A DNA stretch of 64,000 bases from Paramarasmius palmivorus (GCA_037176845.1 JAYKXP010000026.1:62001-126000), one strand, 5' to 3'. Positions 1 through 11,222 are shown, counted from the stretch's first letter. Numbers and translations: made by a program. The notes: a model not told the origin generated them from the sequence alone.

Positions 1-1436
1 GTTCCTGTAAGTCAAAGGAGTGCGACCAGTCACCATAAAGACTCACTTAGGATACTCATTATATCCCGACCACTACCGACTTGCTCCTTGATAGTCTCAT
101 CGCCCATGGACAAAGCTCGCTTTTTGTCCTCGAAAATCTCAATGCATTGCTGCCACAAGTCATCCGATAGTTTCCTGAGAAGTTGAAAGTTCCGATCAGG
201 AATGAAGCGAGAGGCGAGGCGACGAAGGCGAGCTGAGCCAAGCTCGGCAATGAAGGGCAGAATGTAAGCCGTTTCAAAATTCAAACGTGCGGTAACAGGA
301 CTGCAACGTTCAACTGATCAGAGAAATGTTACCGGATCAAAATGGAACCTACAGAATTTCTTTCAAAGCCTGTGCAAGTGGATGTGCGGTCTCCTCATCT
401 TCCAAGGCATCCAGGGATACGCCGAGGCCAGACTGCCCGATCAGCTCGAGTGCGGTACGACCCATCCAGTTCGACACATCAATCTAATCACGACATTCAT
501 TTGGGAAGGACACACCACAGTCAACGAAGTACATACCTCTTGAGGACCACTCTGAAGCTTCCGAGCGATACTGTTTTCGAGCTAGAAAAAACGCTCAGGT
601 TCCGCAGTGGTACAGTTGAATTGGCACGCTTTTCACCTTGTCGACCACCTGATAGAATATAGGTACTACAGTCAAAAACAAAAAAGATCAGAACGAGGAC
701 GCCGCAAAAGAATATGATGTACACACAGAGGCCCCTCATATGCGCTATAGAAAACGCGGGATTCAGCATCTTTCGCTGTTTACGGTGTCGAGAGCTCGCG
801 AGAGGTGTGGACAATACACCCGGACCAAAGGTCAAATTGATACTACTACAAGTAAGTGTGAGTTTGTAATACATCATGGGGGAACTAAAGATACACACTG
901 CATGGTACCGGACGGCATTTCATAGTTCATCGCATCCTGTTGAAACTCAGTCAGTTCTGAGGTATGATGTTGGTTACAGAGTGTACTCGCTTTGATGAAA
1001 ATATGGTACATAGCCTTAGGATCAAAGGTGTATACCATTTTTTCCTATGTGCAAGGTAAGCGAAGAACGCCATCAAGTGCGCAAGGACTAACCCCAAAGG
1101 AGGACTGAAAAGAGCACGTAGCGCCATCTAGTGAAGGTGTTCAGTGTGGGTCGGACGCAAAAATCAGCGAGATACAGACACTCTATGCCCATGGCAGCTT
1201 GAAAGTCCCAGTTGCGTGTACTATACATCTCCTTAAACCTGCCTATGATTGACTTGTCAGCGACAAGACGGCCTAAAGAGGAAATTTCATTCACCTCTCA
1301 ACCAGGACGTACTAGGCGGACCCGGTAGCTTATCCAGTGGATGAGTGCCGAATGTTCTTTTGAAAAAGACATAGAGTGGAACGCAAAGTAGGCCTACGAG
1401 GACCGGAAAAGCAAGTGTTGGGATGAGAGTCGACAT
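1..1436 (-). CDS. Cytochrome P450 monooxygenase, N-terminal part (runs off left edge)
   Basis: A heme-thiolate monooxygenase of the ER membrane; the substrate cannot be told. The start is the ATG at 1436-1434, followed by a hydrophobic anchor of about 20 residues and the Pro-rich hinge KLPGPPSTSW. Splicing then gives P450-like blocks in order: GRFKEMYSTRNWDF, FGEKMVYTFDPKAMYH, LTFGPGVLST, HRKQRKMLNPAFSIAHMR (the WxxxR-like C-helix region), PIFYQVVDKL, and GRTALELIGQSGLG. About nine short introns separate these blocks, one of which seems to be GC-AG near 955-1000. The last visible exon ends at DIMSIL near position 45 and a new exon begins at the window edge. The I-helix, ExxR and heme-Cys regions lie outside the window. 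All visible blocks splice in frame, so I see no sign of decay. The order and wording of the blocks match agaricomycete P450s of the CYP5144/CYP5150 kind; the exact family is not assignable. Confidence 0.88.
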
Positions 1437-3540
1437 TCTCGTGTTCTTGGGATACCACGAACCAACCTTTTATCTTGATAGTCCATGAGGATGACAAGGG
1501 GACGTCTGGATAAGCGGGACGAAAACGTCGGCATCTATTCCGTGGAAGCAGCCAGGTGCGAGTGAACTTACTTAGAAATAGCGTTATGTTGACGTTCTTT
1601 ATCGCACAGTAAAGGCCGGCTGAGTAGAGACACCTATTGTGGGGTACGCACCAGGTAAGGGATGCGTCAGCAGCGAACTCAGGCATATGGCTTCGTCCAA
1701 TCGGAAGGGGTCCTTTTTCCCTCTGCAGCACTTCGGAGAAGTTCTTGGGGCCACCTGAATAGAATTGATTGTCGAAGGTCGCGGTGCTGACGATGTCGCT
1801 TATTCGTGATCGCTCCTATAAAAGGAGATATCCAGGACAAACCGTGAGTCAAAGAGTTAACGAAAAGAAGAGCAGTTTGTGTACCCAGACCTTTCTTACC
1901 CACCATCTTTGTTTCAACCCTATGACATCGACTCCGTGAAATGGCATGTATGCAAAATAGCTTCACATCTTCAGAGAAAACTACCTCTGGATTCGTTTTT
2001 CCAGCGGTTCATGCCATGCTCGAGAGTACGTTGATGGTTCATCGAAATTCGTCTGATACCGACCAAGTGTTGAATCCCAAATTCTAGTTGGCTTTCATTT
2101 CACATATTGAACATTGGAAGACTAGTATGGAACCTATTGCAAGACAAAAAGGCTGTAAACACCGTTAGGACCTGGAACGCGGAAGATACTGGTACAGGGA
2201 CGCACTTCTGAAACCGCGATGTGGTTCTAGCCTCTTCATGATACACCAGTACACTCACCATTTAAACCCGACAATTTCTAGACTTTGAGCAGGGGTAGCG
2301 GCAAAGGTTATACAGGTTCGAGAAAATACTAGAGGACGCGTCAGCACATTGGTTCCCGCACAACTCCTTTCGCTCTGTAGTCATCACAGGTGCCCACCAC
2401 CACCACCTCACCATCGAGCATACAGATTGACAAGAACGATGCTCTCTTTCGGACGATAGACACATCTGCTTCCACCACACTGTCGACGTACCGCTACGAC
2501 TGTTTGCCAGTACCAACATCAATATCCTAGGGCGAGGTTGTACATGTGGGATCCGAGTTATGCCTAGCAAGACCCTCTAGTCGTTATAATGGGGCGGAGT
2601 TCGAGTTGGTGTGGTGTTCAAGTGATATCGAAGACGTCAACCAGCAGAGGTGACCGCGAGAGATTGATCAGGCCGGCAAATGCCGCATTCCCATGAAATA
2701 TACAGGCACAAGGAGGCATCTAACGGTGAGATCCTAATATTTAGTACTCGACGTGTTCTCAATTGAGGTTATTATAGCATTCATCAGAGATGAGGAAACT
2801 AGTTGCGATCTAACCTCTATATTGTCCCACAAAACTTTGGTATCTGTTGTCGGAGTTGACCGGTAAACGTCAACCAGGTCATTATTATATTATTCTCTGT
2901 GCGCCCCTCGTGGCCAGTTATGCAGGATGACAGCTTCGTCCCGCCAACGGGGGGTTGACAGATGGAACAACCGGGCTTCTCCCAAGTTCTTTGCTATTCC
3001 ATTTTCCCGTTGTCCTTCATACCTCTTCAAGTGTTCCGCGATCCCAGGACCATCAAGGTGTCACCACCACTGCAGTGCCGTCCATTTTTTGTACTTGTGA
3101 TCAATGAAAGTACCATTTGCCGCCTTTCCTTCGCTCCATTACCCATGAGACCAACTAATGTAGCCTATTCTGTTAGAGTCTCGAACTCGGCTGCTTTCAC
3201 CTGTTTCCTTAAAAGATGAAGTCCATACAAAGATGATGCAAAGTGACAGAAGTAGATCAAAGTGGCAGTGTCGGGAGTCGGAGCGCCAACGCACGGACCA
3301 CAGGTTGAATATGGACCTCGAGGCAGCCTCATGTTTTCGTTTCCTCTGATTCCTGCCACTGCCACCATCGTCCTTATGGACGCAGACCATCTTTTTCTTT
3401 ACCACTGGTGACATTTGAGCCACAGTTGATATGGATTCGTATTTTCAGCATGGTAAGCGACCGTCTACCTCACTAGAACAGTCGAATTAACATACGATTT
3501 GCTTCTGATAGGCTGGCCAGTAGTGCCTGGGGTTGTAACA
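1437..3540. other. Gene-poor stretch
   Basis: No open frame here gives a recognisable protein, and the longest open stretches (about 1679-1966 and 2262-2570 on minus, 2962-3219 on plus) have no domain I know. It holds the P450 promoter at its left end and probably the 5' leader of the DUF6699 gene at its right end. A CT-rich tract with a TAG at about 3505-3511 could be a 3' splice site of a leader intron. Confidence 0.5.
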
Positions 3541-4821
3541 ATGCAACCTTCCCCTTCTGCATCGGATACCTCGACAGCAAGTGCTTCATTAAGCCCACCG
3601 ACGGCTCGGCCGTCTCCCAGTAGAGGCTTTTCCTCGGTCCTTTTTGGTCCTAATCCAGGAGCTCGACTCAGTCCGGCACCGTCGTCAACAGGTTCCGACT
3701 TGTTTATTCCACCTTTATCGCCGTCTCCGCCGCCTCCGCAGCCGAGCAGTCAGCCTCATACACCTGGCCGTCGGACAATGCCTCTCGTCGGCGAAGCGCA
3801 GGGATGGGCTTATCCGGGGCCCTATCCGCCGATGCCCTATCCACCGATGCCTATCATGCCCCCGTACACACCATATGGAGCCTATCCGAGTACTCCATAC
3901 ATGCCTTATGGTCAAACACCATACGCTATGGCTACCCCACTGCCGGGGTATGCTGCACCACCACCACAGGCACCTTTCCAGCCGACGACGATACACAATA
4001 CACCATACGCCTCTTACACCCCGCTGCGCCCAGCATCCTATACTCCCTATGCACCACCTCCTGCACAGCTTCCATCTTATTCAACACCATACGCGCCACC
4101 TACACAACTCGGACCCAGTTCCACGCCATACGCACCACCTCCTGCACCACTACCGTCTTACTCTACCCCGTACGCCCCTGCACCTGCTCAACTCCCTTAT
4201 GCTCCACCTTTGCAACAGCCTATGCTTCTTCAACCTTCATTCCTCGTCATTCATCCCGCAGTAATCTCACTCGGCCTAGGCAGCTGTTCGTTAGATTGGG
4301 ATCTTTTACACCCCGTCTCTTACTGTCGCCTTTCGACCGATCCTTACTCTAGGAGATTTCTGTCTGAGCCCATCTTCTCAATTCATCCCAGTCTCCGCCT
4401 CAAAATGTCTAAATTGACAATTACTTCCTCATCACATCCAAATCTCGCTTATTGGATGGATATCTGGGGACCTCTGTCCCTCTCTGCTTCCCCAGTTCCA
4501 ACGATAGGTGATGTTCTAGACCATCTCCATACATATTTCCGGATACCCATGTCTCCCGGTGAAATCAATCTACTCTTCCAAACCCCACAGAATAAGGAGA
4601 ACGTTTTGCAGGCAAAACGAAACAGGGTCAAGGAAGGGTTTGATTTGGTGTTAGCCGAAGAAGGGTATAGGCGAAGTGATGTGTTGGGTGTTCATAGGAA
4701 GTTTGGAGGTATCTGGGTTGGAGGTATCATGGATAGTGAAGGCGGCGATCCTGTTGAAGAGGGAGAAAGGCTGATTGAAGTTGAACTGATGGTCGGTGTT
4801 TCGCCGTGTACTCGTGCTTGA
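3541..4821 (+). CDS. DUF6699 domain protein with Tyr/Pro-rich repeat region
   Basis: Single exon of 426 residues starting at the ATG of MQPSPSASD. Residues 1-90 are Ser/Pro-rich. Residues about 90-245 are a low-complexity region built from variants of STPYAPP and LPSYSTPYAP, in which Tyr and Pro recur every few residues. The C-terminal part (about residues 260-425) has the features of DUF6699, a domain common in mushroom genomes: a WDLLHPVS-like start, the block GDVLDHLHTYFRIPMSPGEI, an RNRV basic patch, RRSDVLGVHRKFGGIWVGG, and a final hydrophobic strand. The function of DUF6699 is not known. The disordered Tyr-rich N-terminus could be an interaction or phase-separation segment; that is inference. 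An open frame continues upstream of the ATG but only through non-ATG codons. Confidence 0.82.
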   Translation: MQPSPSASDTSTASASLSPPTARPSPSRGFSSVLFGPNPGARLSPAPSSTGSDLFIPPLSPSPPPPQPSSQPHTPGRRTMPLVGEAQGWAYPGPYPPMPYPPMPIMPPYTPYGAYPSTPYMPYGQTPYAMATPLPGYAAPPPQAPFQPTTIHNTPYASYTPLRPASYTPYAPPPAQLPSYSTPYAPPTQLGPSSTPYAPPPAPLPSYSTPYAPAPAQLPYAPPLQQPMLLQPSFLVIHPAVISLGLGSCSLDWDLLHPVSYCRLSTDPYSRRFLSEPIFSIHPSLRLKMSKLTITSSSHPNLAYWMDIWGPLSLSASPVPTIGDVLDHLHTYFRIPMSPGEINLLFQTPQNKENVLQAKRNRVKEGFDLVLAEEGYRRSDVLGVHRKFGGIWVGGIMDSEGGDPVEEGERLIEVELMVGVSPCTRA

Positions 4822-5417
4822 GGTAGCGAGATAGCTACCTCTACTTATTCGCCTTTGGGCCAAATTTTGCATCATCTCTTTTTCATATCTCTGTCTGCCA
4901 TCTGTATCCTCTAGAATCATTCAAGGACCCAAATGTATCGTTTCATATCTCACCTACGACCTCCTCTACTGCCAAGTATCTCCTGTAATACCGTACCGTA
5001 TGTACCTCCTCCACGAATACGATAGGGTCGAAATGAAGGGATGATCCTGAGAGCGCTTGAAACGCACGGCTCGGCTATCTTCGGAGAAATTCACTACTCT
5101 TCTTTTCGACTAGCTTAACAGCGCGGCGCTCGTACAGGTGACCACTTTCCAGACAGTATAGACCTCGAATAGTCATCTAAAACCCGCGTTCAACAGACGT
5201 ATTCGTGCCACAAGCACAGGAAAAGTGGGCAAAATACCCCGAATCAAGGGGAACCTTTGCCGAAACGCCCATCCACAAATTGAATTTCTGCGATCCTTTT
5301 AGCCTACCTGGAACCGCCGAAAAATCTGGAACATGGAACAGAAAATGGATAAATAACCCGTACTTGGATGAGCAGAGAGTCAGAGACATCCTCTTCATCC
5401 TTCCGTTCTCCTTCATT
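4822..5417. other. Intergenic region
   Basis: Between two plus-strand genes. Nothing coding is supported. It should hold the terminator of the DUF6699 gene and the promoter and leader of the secreted-protein gene. The frame just upstream of the next ATG is open for about 200 nt but lacks a convincing start. Confidence 0.5.
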
Positions 5418-6234
5418 ATGATGTCCAAAGTCTTCCTTTCGCTCTCCGTCTTCAGCATTCTATCCGCAATCGCGACACCTTCTGGGTTCGGCAACACACT
5501 TGAAGCAAGACAGTCGGCGGACAACATCGTCTATGTGACGGATGCCAACAAGTACTGGTACGTCGCGTCTTTCCCTGCTTCTAGAATCGCATTCTCATTG
5601 GGCGTTCTACAGTATGATCATGCCCCGAGACGCTCATACCAATATTGGCGATAGCGAGCATCCCGGAGGAATGATGACCTACTGCTCTGAAGCTGGCAAA
5701 TACGACAACTCGCAAGGAACGATACCGAATGGGTTCTGGAAGAACGTCGAATTCAAGTCGGGGATTAGTGAGCGTGGAGCCAGATTTGCCCAGTGTGAGT
5801 GTCTAGTTCCGTCCGGCAGTGCCTCTTTCTGAATGAACATGTATTTCCGTTTATCCAGTAACGGGATGTATCCGACCTGAGCTTGTGGACCGATTGAACC
5901 CGTCAGACGCTGGAGGTCAATACGATTCAAATGGCGGTGATGGTGGAAGGGGAAACCCTCGAGATAGTGTTTGCCTTGGGTATGTCACGGTGGGTGCCAG
6001 AACGCCACATTCGCTCGTCTGACGATCCATCTAGATACAATTCATATGTTGAACTCGTTGAGCCTGCTGGCCCCAGAGCATGTATCAAGTGCTGTGACAA
6101 CACTGACGATTGTCCCGTATGGCTGGGTGCGTACTCGTGAATCGTTTCAGTTGTGTAGTATACTGACTTGCTCAACTCCAGATACCTCTGGCTGCCCTGC
6201 TGTGATTCCTGGGAACTACTTTGACTGTGCATAA
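5418..6234 (+). CDS. Small secreted Cys-rich protein (5 exons)
   Basis: Two adjacent ATGs at 5418 and 5421 begin a secretion signal (SKVFLSLSVFSILSAIAT), followed by a short propeptide ending LEARQ. Exons are 5421-5557, 5613-5794, 5859-5979, 6035-6126 and 6182-6234, giving about 194 residues. The spliced product contains CMIMPRDAHTNIGDSEHPGG, GFWKNVEFKSG, AQLTGCIRPELVDRLNPSD, GGQYDSNGG, YVELVEPAGPRACIKCCDN and CPAVIPGNYFDCA. I recognise this block order as a recurrent uncharacterised extracellular protein of agaricomycetes. About nine Cys residues in the mature part suggest four disulfides. Splicing phases all agree. The role is unknown; a wall-associated or effector-like function is possible but not shown. 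Confidence 0.85.
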
Positions 6235-6396
6235 GCCACGATGAGGACATCATTTCTACATACTATACAAGGACTGTAGTTTTGTTCATGGACTTGAAAG
6301 GACTGCACATTTTACCTATTACTAGCTAATCTTGTGTCCACTATATGTAATAACAATCTTTTCGCTCCAGCAGACAGATGGCGACAACAGCGAAAT

Positions 6397-8795
6397 TTAA
6401 TGGATAAAGAAAAAGTCTTCTGGAACACTTGGTTCGTGCACATCATGACTACCAAGGCATTCAATATCTATGCTTTCGGACCTAGGAATCACTACTCACG
6501 CTTCACGAAGATGTTTAATAACTTCCGCTCTTGTAGCGGGTCCTTCAGCGTGTATTGTGCAATGATTGCATGACCACGTTGTTCGGTCGTCTGGTATTGG
6601 GGGTATTCCAATGGAGACAAAGTAAGGAAGATCCCGCTGAGCAATGCCCCAGTGGAACTTGGTATCCGAATCGTAGTGGGCGATCTGTGAATGGCATAAG
6701 AAACCGAATTTCCAGTGAGATTGAGGGTACTCACGCATTCTCTCCAAGTACCCCATTTGTAGCAAGATGTACACTTGTAGAAACTTTCCGTGTTGTCTAA
6801 AACATTGGTATGGCTCTTTGATGGATCAGTTTGAGAATCTGACCCTCGGAGAAAATCAAGGATGGGGGCATAGTCTCCGTACTCATAGTTAGAGGCATCA
6901 GAGGTGTTCTCATCAAGGCAACTGCACTCTTCGCTATGAATATGTCGAACAACGGAGGAGAAGTCATTGTAAGTAGACCAACAGATCTTGCAGCGGATGT
7001 AGCCCATGGCATCCTCGGAGCGCGTCCCTATAATTTGGTCTCGATGTTCCTTGACAAATCGATCCATCTCTTTCTGCAACTGTTCAGAGTTCATGACTTG
7101 CTCCAGGTCGGTCGCAGCGATGTGAGCGTCGTTGGGAGCACCCAGTAAGCGCTCAAAGGAGGGAAGCAGGGCGATGGCGCAGATATTCGGTAGTTCCCGC
7201 CATTGTGCAGGACGAAGTGATTTTCTGTATTGCAAGAATACAGTCTCGATCATTTCGCGTCGCCGCTCGAGGACTGACCCGGAGTGGTCTTCGATAGTGT
7301 AGTCGATGGGGAGCCTTTTGAACATCCGAAGAATGCGAAAGCGATTCACTGCCGCAACCACTTTGGGCTTGATGTTATTCCAAACTGTCGAAGATATACG
7401 ATCAGAAAAGGATGTATAACAACGTGGATAGCATACTTCTGTCAGTGAGTGGGGTACTTTGTGTGGCAGTGCGCTCGAAGTAAACCAGCTCCAAATCTTC
7501 TTCGGAGTATCCCATGTCAGTCAACCGACGTTTCACGCTGAAAACCATTAGCTGTAAATCCGGTACATACATGAAACGAAGAAAGAGGAACTCACGCGTC
7601 TAGCCTACTCATGCGTGTGGCCTGGATCTCTTCGCTGCGGGCAAGCTTCATTTCCTTCTGCCAGTTTTCACAAAGCTCAGCATGCTATCGAGTCAGAATT
7701 AAATTTTTGCAAACACCGAATTCGAGACGAGGAAACTCACTGCTTGCAGATACATCAGTTCTTCTTTCCGAGATTCTATGTAGGGCTCCCCAACGTAATA
7801 ACACTGACCAAGAACCAACTCGACCTCGGATCGATTGAAGAGCGGTATATCTGTGTTGTTGGATACTGCACAAAAAAAGGTTAGACGCGACTGAGGGTAC
7901 GCGCCGATCTCACGTACGATAAGTTGGTTGCATCAGTCGGGAGCAGGACATGAGGATATCATAAATTGATCCTCGGATCCCTTCGTATTCGCTCAAAATC
8001 TCAGTCGTTGTCATTGTTCTAAAGGATTGGACACATCATTCAAACACCAGGAGCATCAAAATATACGCCAGCACTTACGTTTCCCTTGTACACGCCTTGC
8101 ATATTCTGCGCATCAACGCAAAGTTAACTTTGTGCACTCGAGTTCGACGGCAGACCTTTTTTTGATCAATATATCCTCTTTAGCTGACAGGTCTTGTCGA
8201 AAACTATCCACATACCTCACAAAACCGTGGACCAAATAACAACAACGCCCAATCCACCTCGTTTAAATGCTCCGGAGGCTCTGGTGCCCCACGAAGTAAG
8301 CGGGCCTTTCTCCATACTGCGAGATTTTCCGGAGAGCGAAGCGTGTCTTGAAATATTTTCGACACTTGAAGCAAGGTACAGAGCGTCTCTATGGGAAGGT
8401 GGCCGAATACCTTGGTGATATCAATTAGCTTTCAAGTCGTGCCCCCAAAATAGCTTGCACACCTCAAGCCACATATCCATGGGCAGTCTGGCAATAGACT
8501 GGCTCAGTTTACCCGCGTTCCGCGAGCCCTTTCCATTTTTGCGATTCTTGGTCGTTCTGGAGCGTTTTACAGCTCTTACGGGCCCCATTGATGGCTCTGA
8601 AAGGAGATGAGACTAAGAAGAACATTGTCGACACGGGAACTTGCCTTCGTAGTCACTATCTTCTTCCTTTCTAGTTCGTTTTCGAGGACCGGACATTTCT
8701 GCTTCGTCTTCTGAATACGGCTCGTCTTGGTATGTCATGTCGAGTTTGGCTTGAGCGGCGGAACGAAGGAGACGTGTCGATCTTTTGCAATCCAT
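6397..8795 (-). CDS. F-box / zinc-finger protein, paralogue A (11 exons)
   Basis: Starts at the ATG 8795-8793 (MDCKRSTRLLRS) and ends with VPEDFFFIH and the stop at 6399-6397, about 620 residues. In order: a basic, acidic-patched N-terminus; the block GKGSRNAGKL; an F-box (RLPMDMWLEVFGHLPIETLC, then LLQVSKIFQDTL and VWRKAR); a four-Cys knuckle CEVC...CKAC about 20 residues apart; a helical linker (MGYSEEDLELVY); and three Cys/His clusters near the C-terminus (CKIC...H...C, CTSC...WREC...H, CNHC...H...H). F-box proteins are usually substrate adaptors of SCF ubiquitin ligases; the zinc clusters may bind the substrate or nucleic acid (inference). The first intron appears to be GC-AG (AG|GCAAGT). 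All ten introns keep the frame, and the gene at 48333-50603 has the same plan, which supports the model. Convergent with the upstream secreted-protein gene. Confidence 0.87.
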
Positions 8796-9260
8796 GGCTC
8801 GTAGCGAGGGAGAGAAATGGAAGGAAGCGAGGAGTGCTTAAATGTAGTTCACGAAACCATTGTTATCCGGTTTTGTTGGCCACCACTGCCACGAAAAGGT
8901 ATAGCCATTGTCCTTCACTGGGCCACATCATAACTCGACATTGTCTTGGGCAACTGTAGGGAAACAATGAACAAAATACTATGGTAATGTAATGATAGGT
9001 ACGTACAGTAGAAAAGTAGAATGCCCTGCGCCATTCCTTGGCAAGTCAAAGAGGAAGTGATTGAACGAAATGATGTGTGACATGCACAAGCAAGGTACTA
9101 GCAGCAATGAATGAACGGAAGCATGGTGGATAGAGGACATGGGTATCATCACACGCACAAGAATGGGTATAATAGAAATAAGGATAGGTAGCAACTGCAA
9201 AGAATGCTCAGTGGTCAATGCAGCGTCTCAGAGCACGCGACCAATCACCTTGTGTAGCGA
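8796..9260. other. Intergenic region between two minus-strand genes
   Basis: Holds the promoter of the F-box gene and the 3' end of the zinc-binding protein gene. No coding signal is seen on either strand. Confidence 0.5.
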
Positions 9261-10052
9261 CTAGTGGTTTACTCTTCGCCTTTTGTATGGCATAGTTGGT
9301 TCGTGCATTTCGCGCTCGCATCCTTTGTCAGTACCATCCTCGTCACAACATGACCATCTGAAATTCTCCGGGAACTGCTTCCGATTCTCGTCTGTATCCA
9401 TAGGACCGTGACAGTCTTCATCCCAATCGACGAAGCTTTCATAGTCGCATTCCAGATCTCCTGTAGAGACATTCTCATGAGACCGGTATCAAGGAGAAGC
9501 CGAAAACCCCGTACCTGTATGGAAAATGCACTCCTCTTCCTGACGCTCCGTCGTAACATCATATTCTTCTTTACACTTTTTGCAATAGCTGTATCGCGGC
9601 GCTAGTTCCTCGATATCCGACCCATCCCCTTCCTCCTCTGTCATCTTGCGCTTTGAGTTTTTAGGGCCTGCCACCACGAATTCTTTGGTCATGGCTCGCT
9701 CCACCGAGGGGACTTGTTCACATATTGCCATTAGGATGACACGCAGTCGTTCCACAGAAACTGTGTTTAGTGCAGCGCGTAGCTGTTCACGCGAGCGTTC
9801 GTTTATGACCATATTATCGTCCGAGTCGGATCCATCTTCGTCTGCTTCATCTTCATCGTCACTAGAATCCGAGGAAAGTCCCGTCAAGTCAATGACCTCT
9901 GCCGCTTCTTCAGTTGCGTTCGCCCTTGCGGGTTCGTTTTCGGCTTCGGTATTAGCAGGTAAGTGCGATTCGATAATACCAGTGGCCGTCAGAGACATCC
10001 TCGAGCTGGAAAGATGAAAGGCAGCTGAAGGGGAGATGGCGGAAAAAGACAA
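9261..10052 (-). CDS. Small acidic protein with C-terminal Cys/His zinc-binding region (2 exons)
   Basis: Exon 1 is 10052-9515 and exon 2 is 9460-9261, separated by a 54-nt GT...AG intron, giving 245 residues. The N-terminal 80 residues hold a very acidic Ser/Asp/Glu run (DLTGLSSDSSDDEDEADEDG). A helical segment follows (ERLRVILMAICEQVPSVERA). The C-terminus carries YCKKCKEEYDV, EECIFHTGDLECD, DWDEDCHGPMDT, FRWSCCDEDG and KGCEREMHEP, ending in a basic tail RRRVNH. The spacing of paired Cys and His suggests two zinc sites of a type I have seen in uncharacterised fungal proteins. A second ATG about 18 codons in (MSLTATG) is a possible start. A nuclear role is plausible but only inferred. Confidence 0.82.
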
Positions 10053-11222
10053 GGTTTTACACTGCCACGTGAGCGCCTGTTCCTTTCTTCCGTGACACCA
10101 CTCGACCCTTTGTTGATCTTTTCTGCTGGACGTCGTTAGCTGGGTCTGGACCTTGCAAAAGGGATTTGTCTACGAGGGCCCAAGCACGAAATCCTCAAGA
10201 TTCGATGTCGATATACATAATATCATTGGGCTCCTACTTTACCTCCGCGGGTAGTCTTTTTGCATCCATCAACGACTTGGAGCTCGGAGGATATGCCAAT
10301 GGTCTCTACTCGAGAATCCTTGAACCTGGTTCAGAAGGAACATCGTGTGCCTTTAGTCGGATGTAGCTTATATTCCCGCGGTGGTAGCTCAGTGGTATGT
10401 AGAGCATTGATATTTGTTTTCGTAGCTCTGCGGTATATCTTCTCAAGGCGGACTCAAGCTGGGCCCGCTTCTAGTCAAATGCTTCGGTGTCACGCGCTGG
10501 CAATCGTAGACGGACTCTTCAAATTCGACAGTGGTCGTCCTTGTCTGAACAGGCCGGAAAATCGCAGGTGTAACTCAGTGGTAGAGCATTGATACGACTT
10601 GTTCTCTGATAAGTACGTTCGTTCGGACACGGTTCGGTACAAATGTAACAGTTTGATCCGTTCTAGCGGTGGTAGCTCGGCGCTGGATCAATGATTTCCC
10701 CCCAGCAGGCTCCCTGAGTAGCTCAGTGGTGGAGCATTGATATTGGCAGCTCCGTGGTAGAAGAAGATTGGCTTTTCTCGATCTGGAACCGAGTCCTTGA
10801 GTGCTATTACCTTCACAACTTCAGACGGAAACTGGATTCGCTTCAAGTTGTATTTCTTGACACCGTTCGAAACATCCGAATCCAAAAGCAGCCGCTGTCC
10901 TCGTCAAAATCTGAACAGGCCGGTGCATAGTCTTGGCTCTCTCCTACTATACTAAGGGCCAATTTCGGTGTTACCTGGCCGAACAGTATCGGAGACCAAT
11001 GCAATGTAGACCCAGAATGGGTCATCAGATGCACACACTGCAGCTCTAGGTGCTACGTGCTTTTTTGTCTTCACTTCTACATCGAGACTCTCCGTTTAAT
11101 CGTGTTACAAGACACTAAAGTCGGTCTAGACCTTGGTTGTGCATCTTTGGTTTGATACGAGGACTAATAAGACACGGATATCTTTGTTTAAGGGTACCTT
11201 CAAATTCCAATACATGCGTGAC
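10053..11222. other. Non-coding stretch with tRNA-like repeats
   Basis: No supported coding region. Open frames at 10260-10592 (plus) and 10688-11034 (minus) have no recognisable content. The tRNA-like repeats are listed separately. It also contains the promoter of the zinc-binding protein gene at its left end. Confidence 0.5.
10377..10780 (+). repeat. Cluster of tRNA-like D-arm repeats
   Basis: Three close copies of a pattern reading GTAGCTCAGTGGTAGAGC followed by ATTGATA lie at about 10382-10413, 10568-10593 and 10717-10743; the first has a small insertion and the second reads GTAACTCAG. Two more degenerate versions (TGGTAGCTCGGCGCTGG at about 10670 and TGGCAGCTCCGTGGTAG at about 10744) lie close by. 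The motif matches the pol III A-box/D-arm of a tRNA and shares GAGCATTG with the intact tRNA-Ile at 11231-11315, which lies on the opposite strand. No copy folds into a full cloverleaf, so these are tRNA-derived fragments or a short tRNA-headed repeat rather than functional tRNA genes. Confidence 0.6.

Noticed and set aside
2385..2420. CCACCACCACC run resembling a His-rich coding motif
   Set aside because: Simple-sequence tract with stops in the nearby frames; no copper-oxidase or other His-rich motif can be built around it.
3644..4352. Two long overlapping plus-strand frames rich in His/Arg and in Tyr/Thr
   Set aside because: They are shifted readings of the repeated Tyr/Pro DNA inside the DUF6699 gene; repeats keep all frames free of stops.
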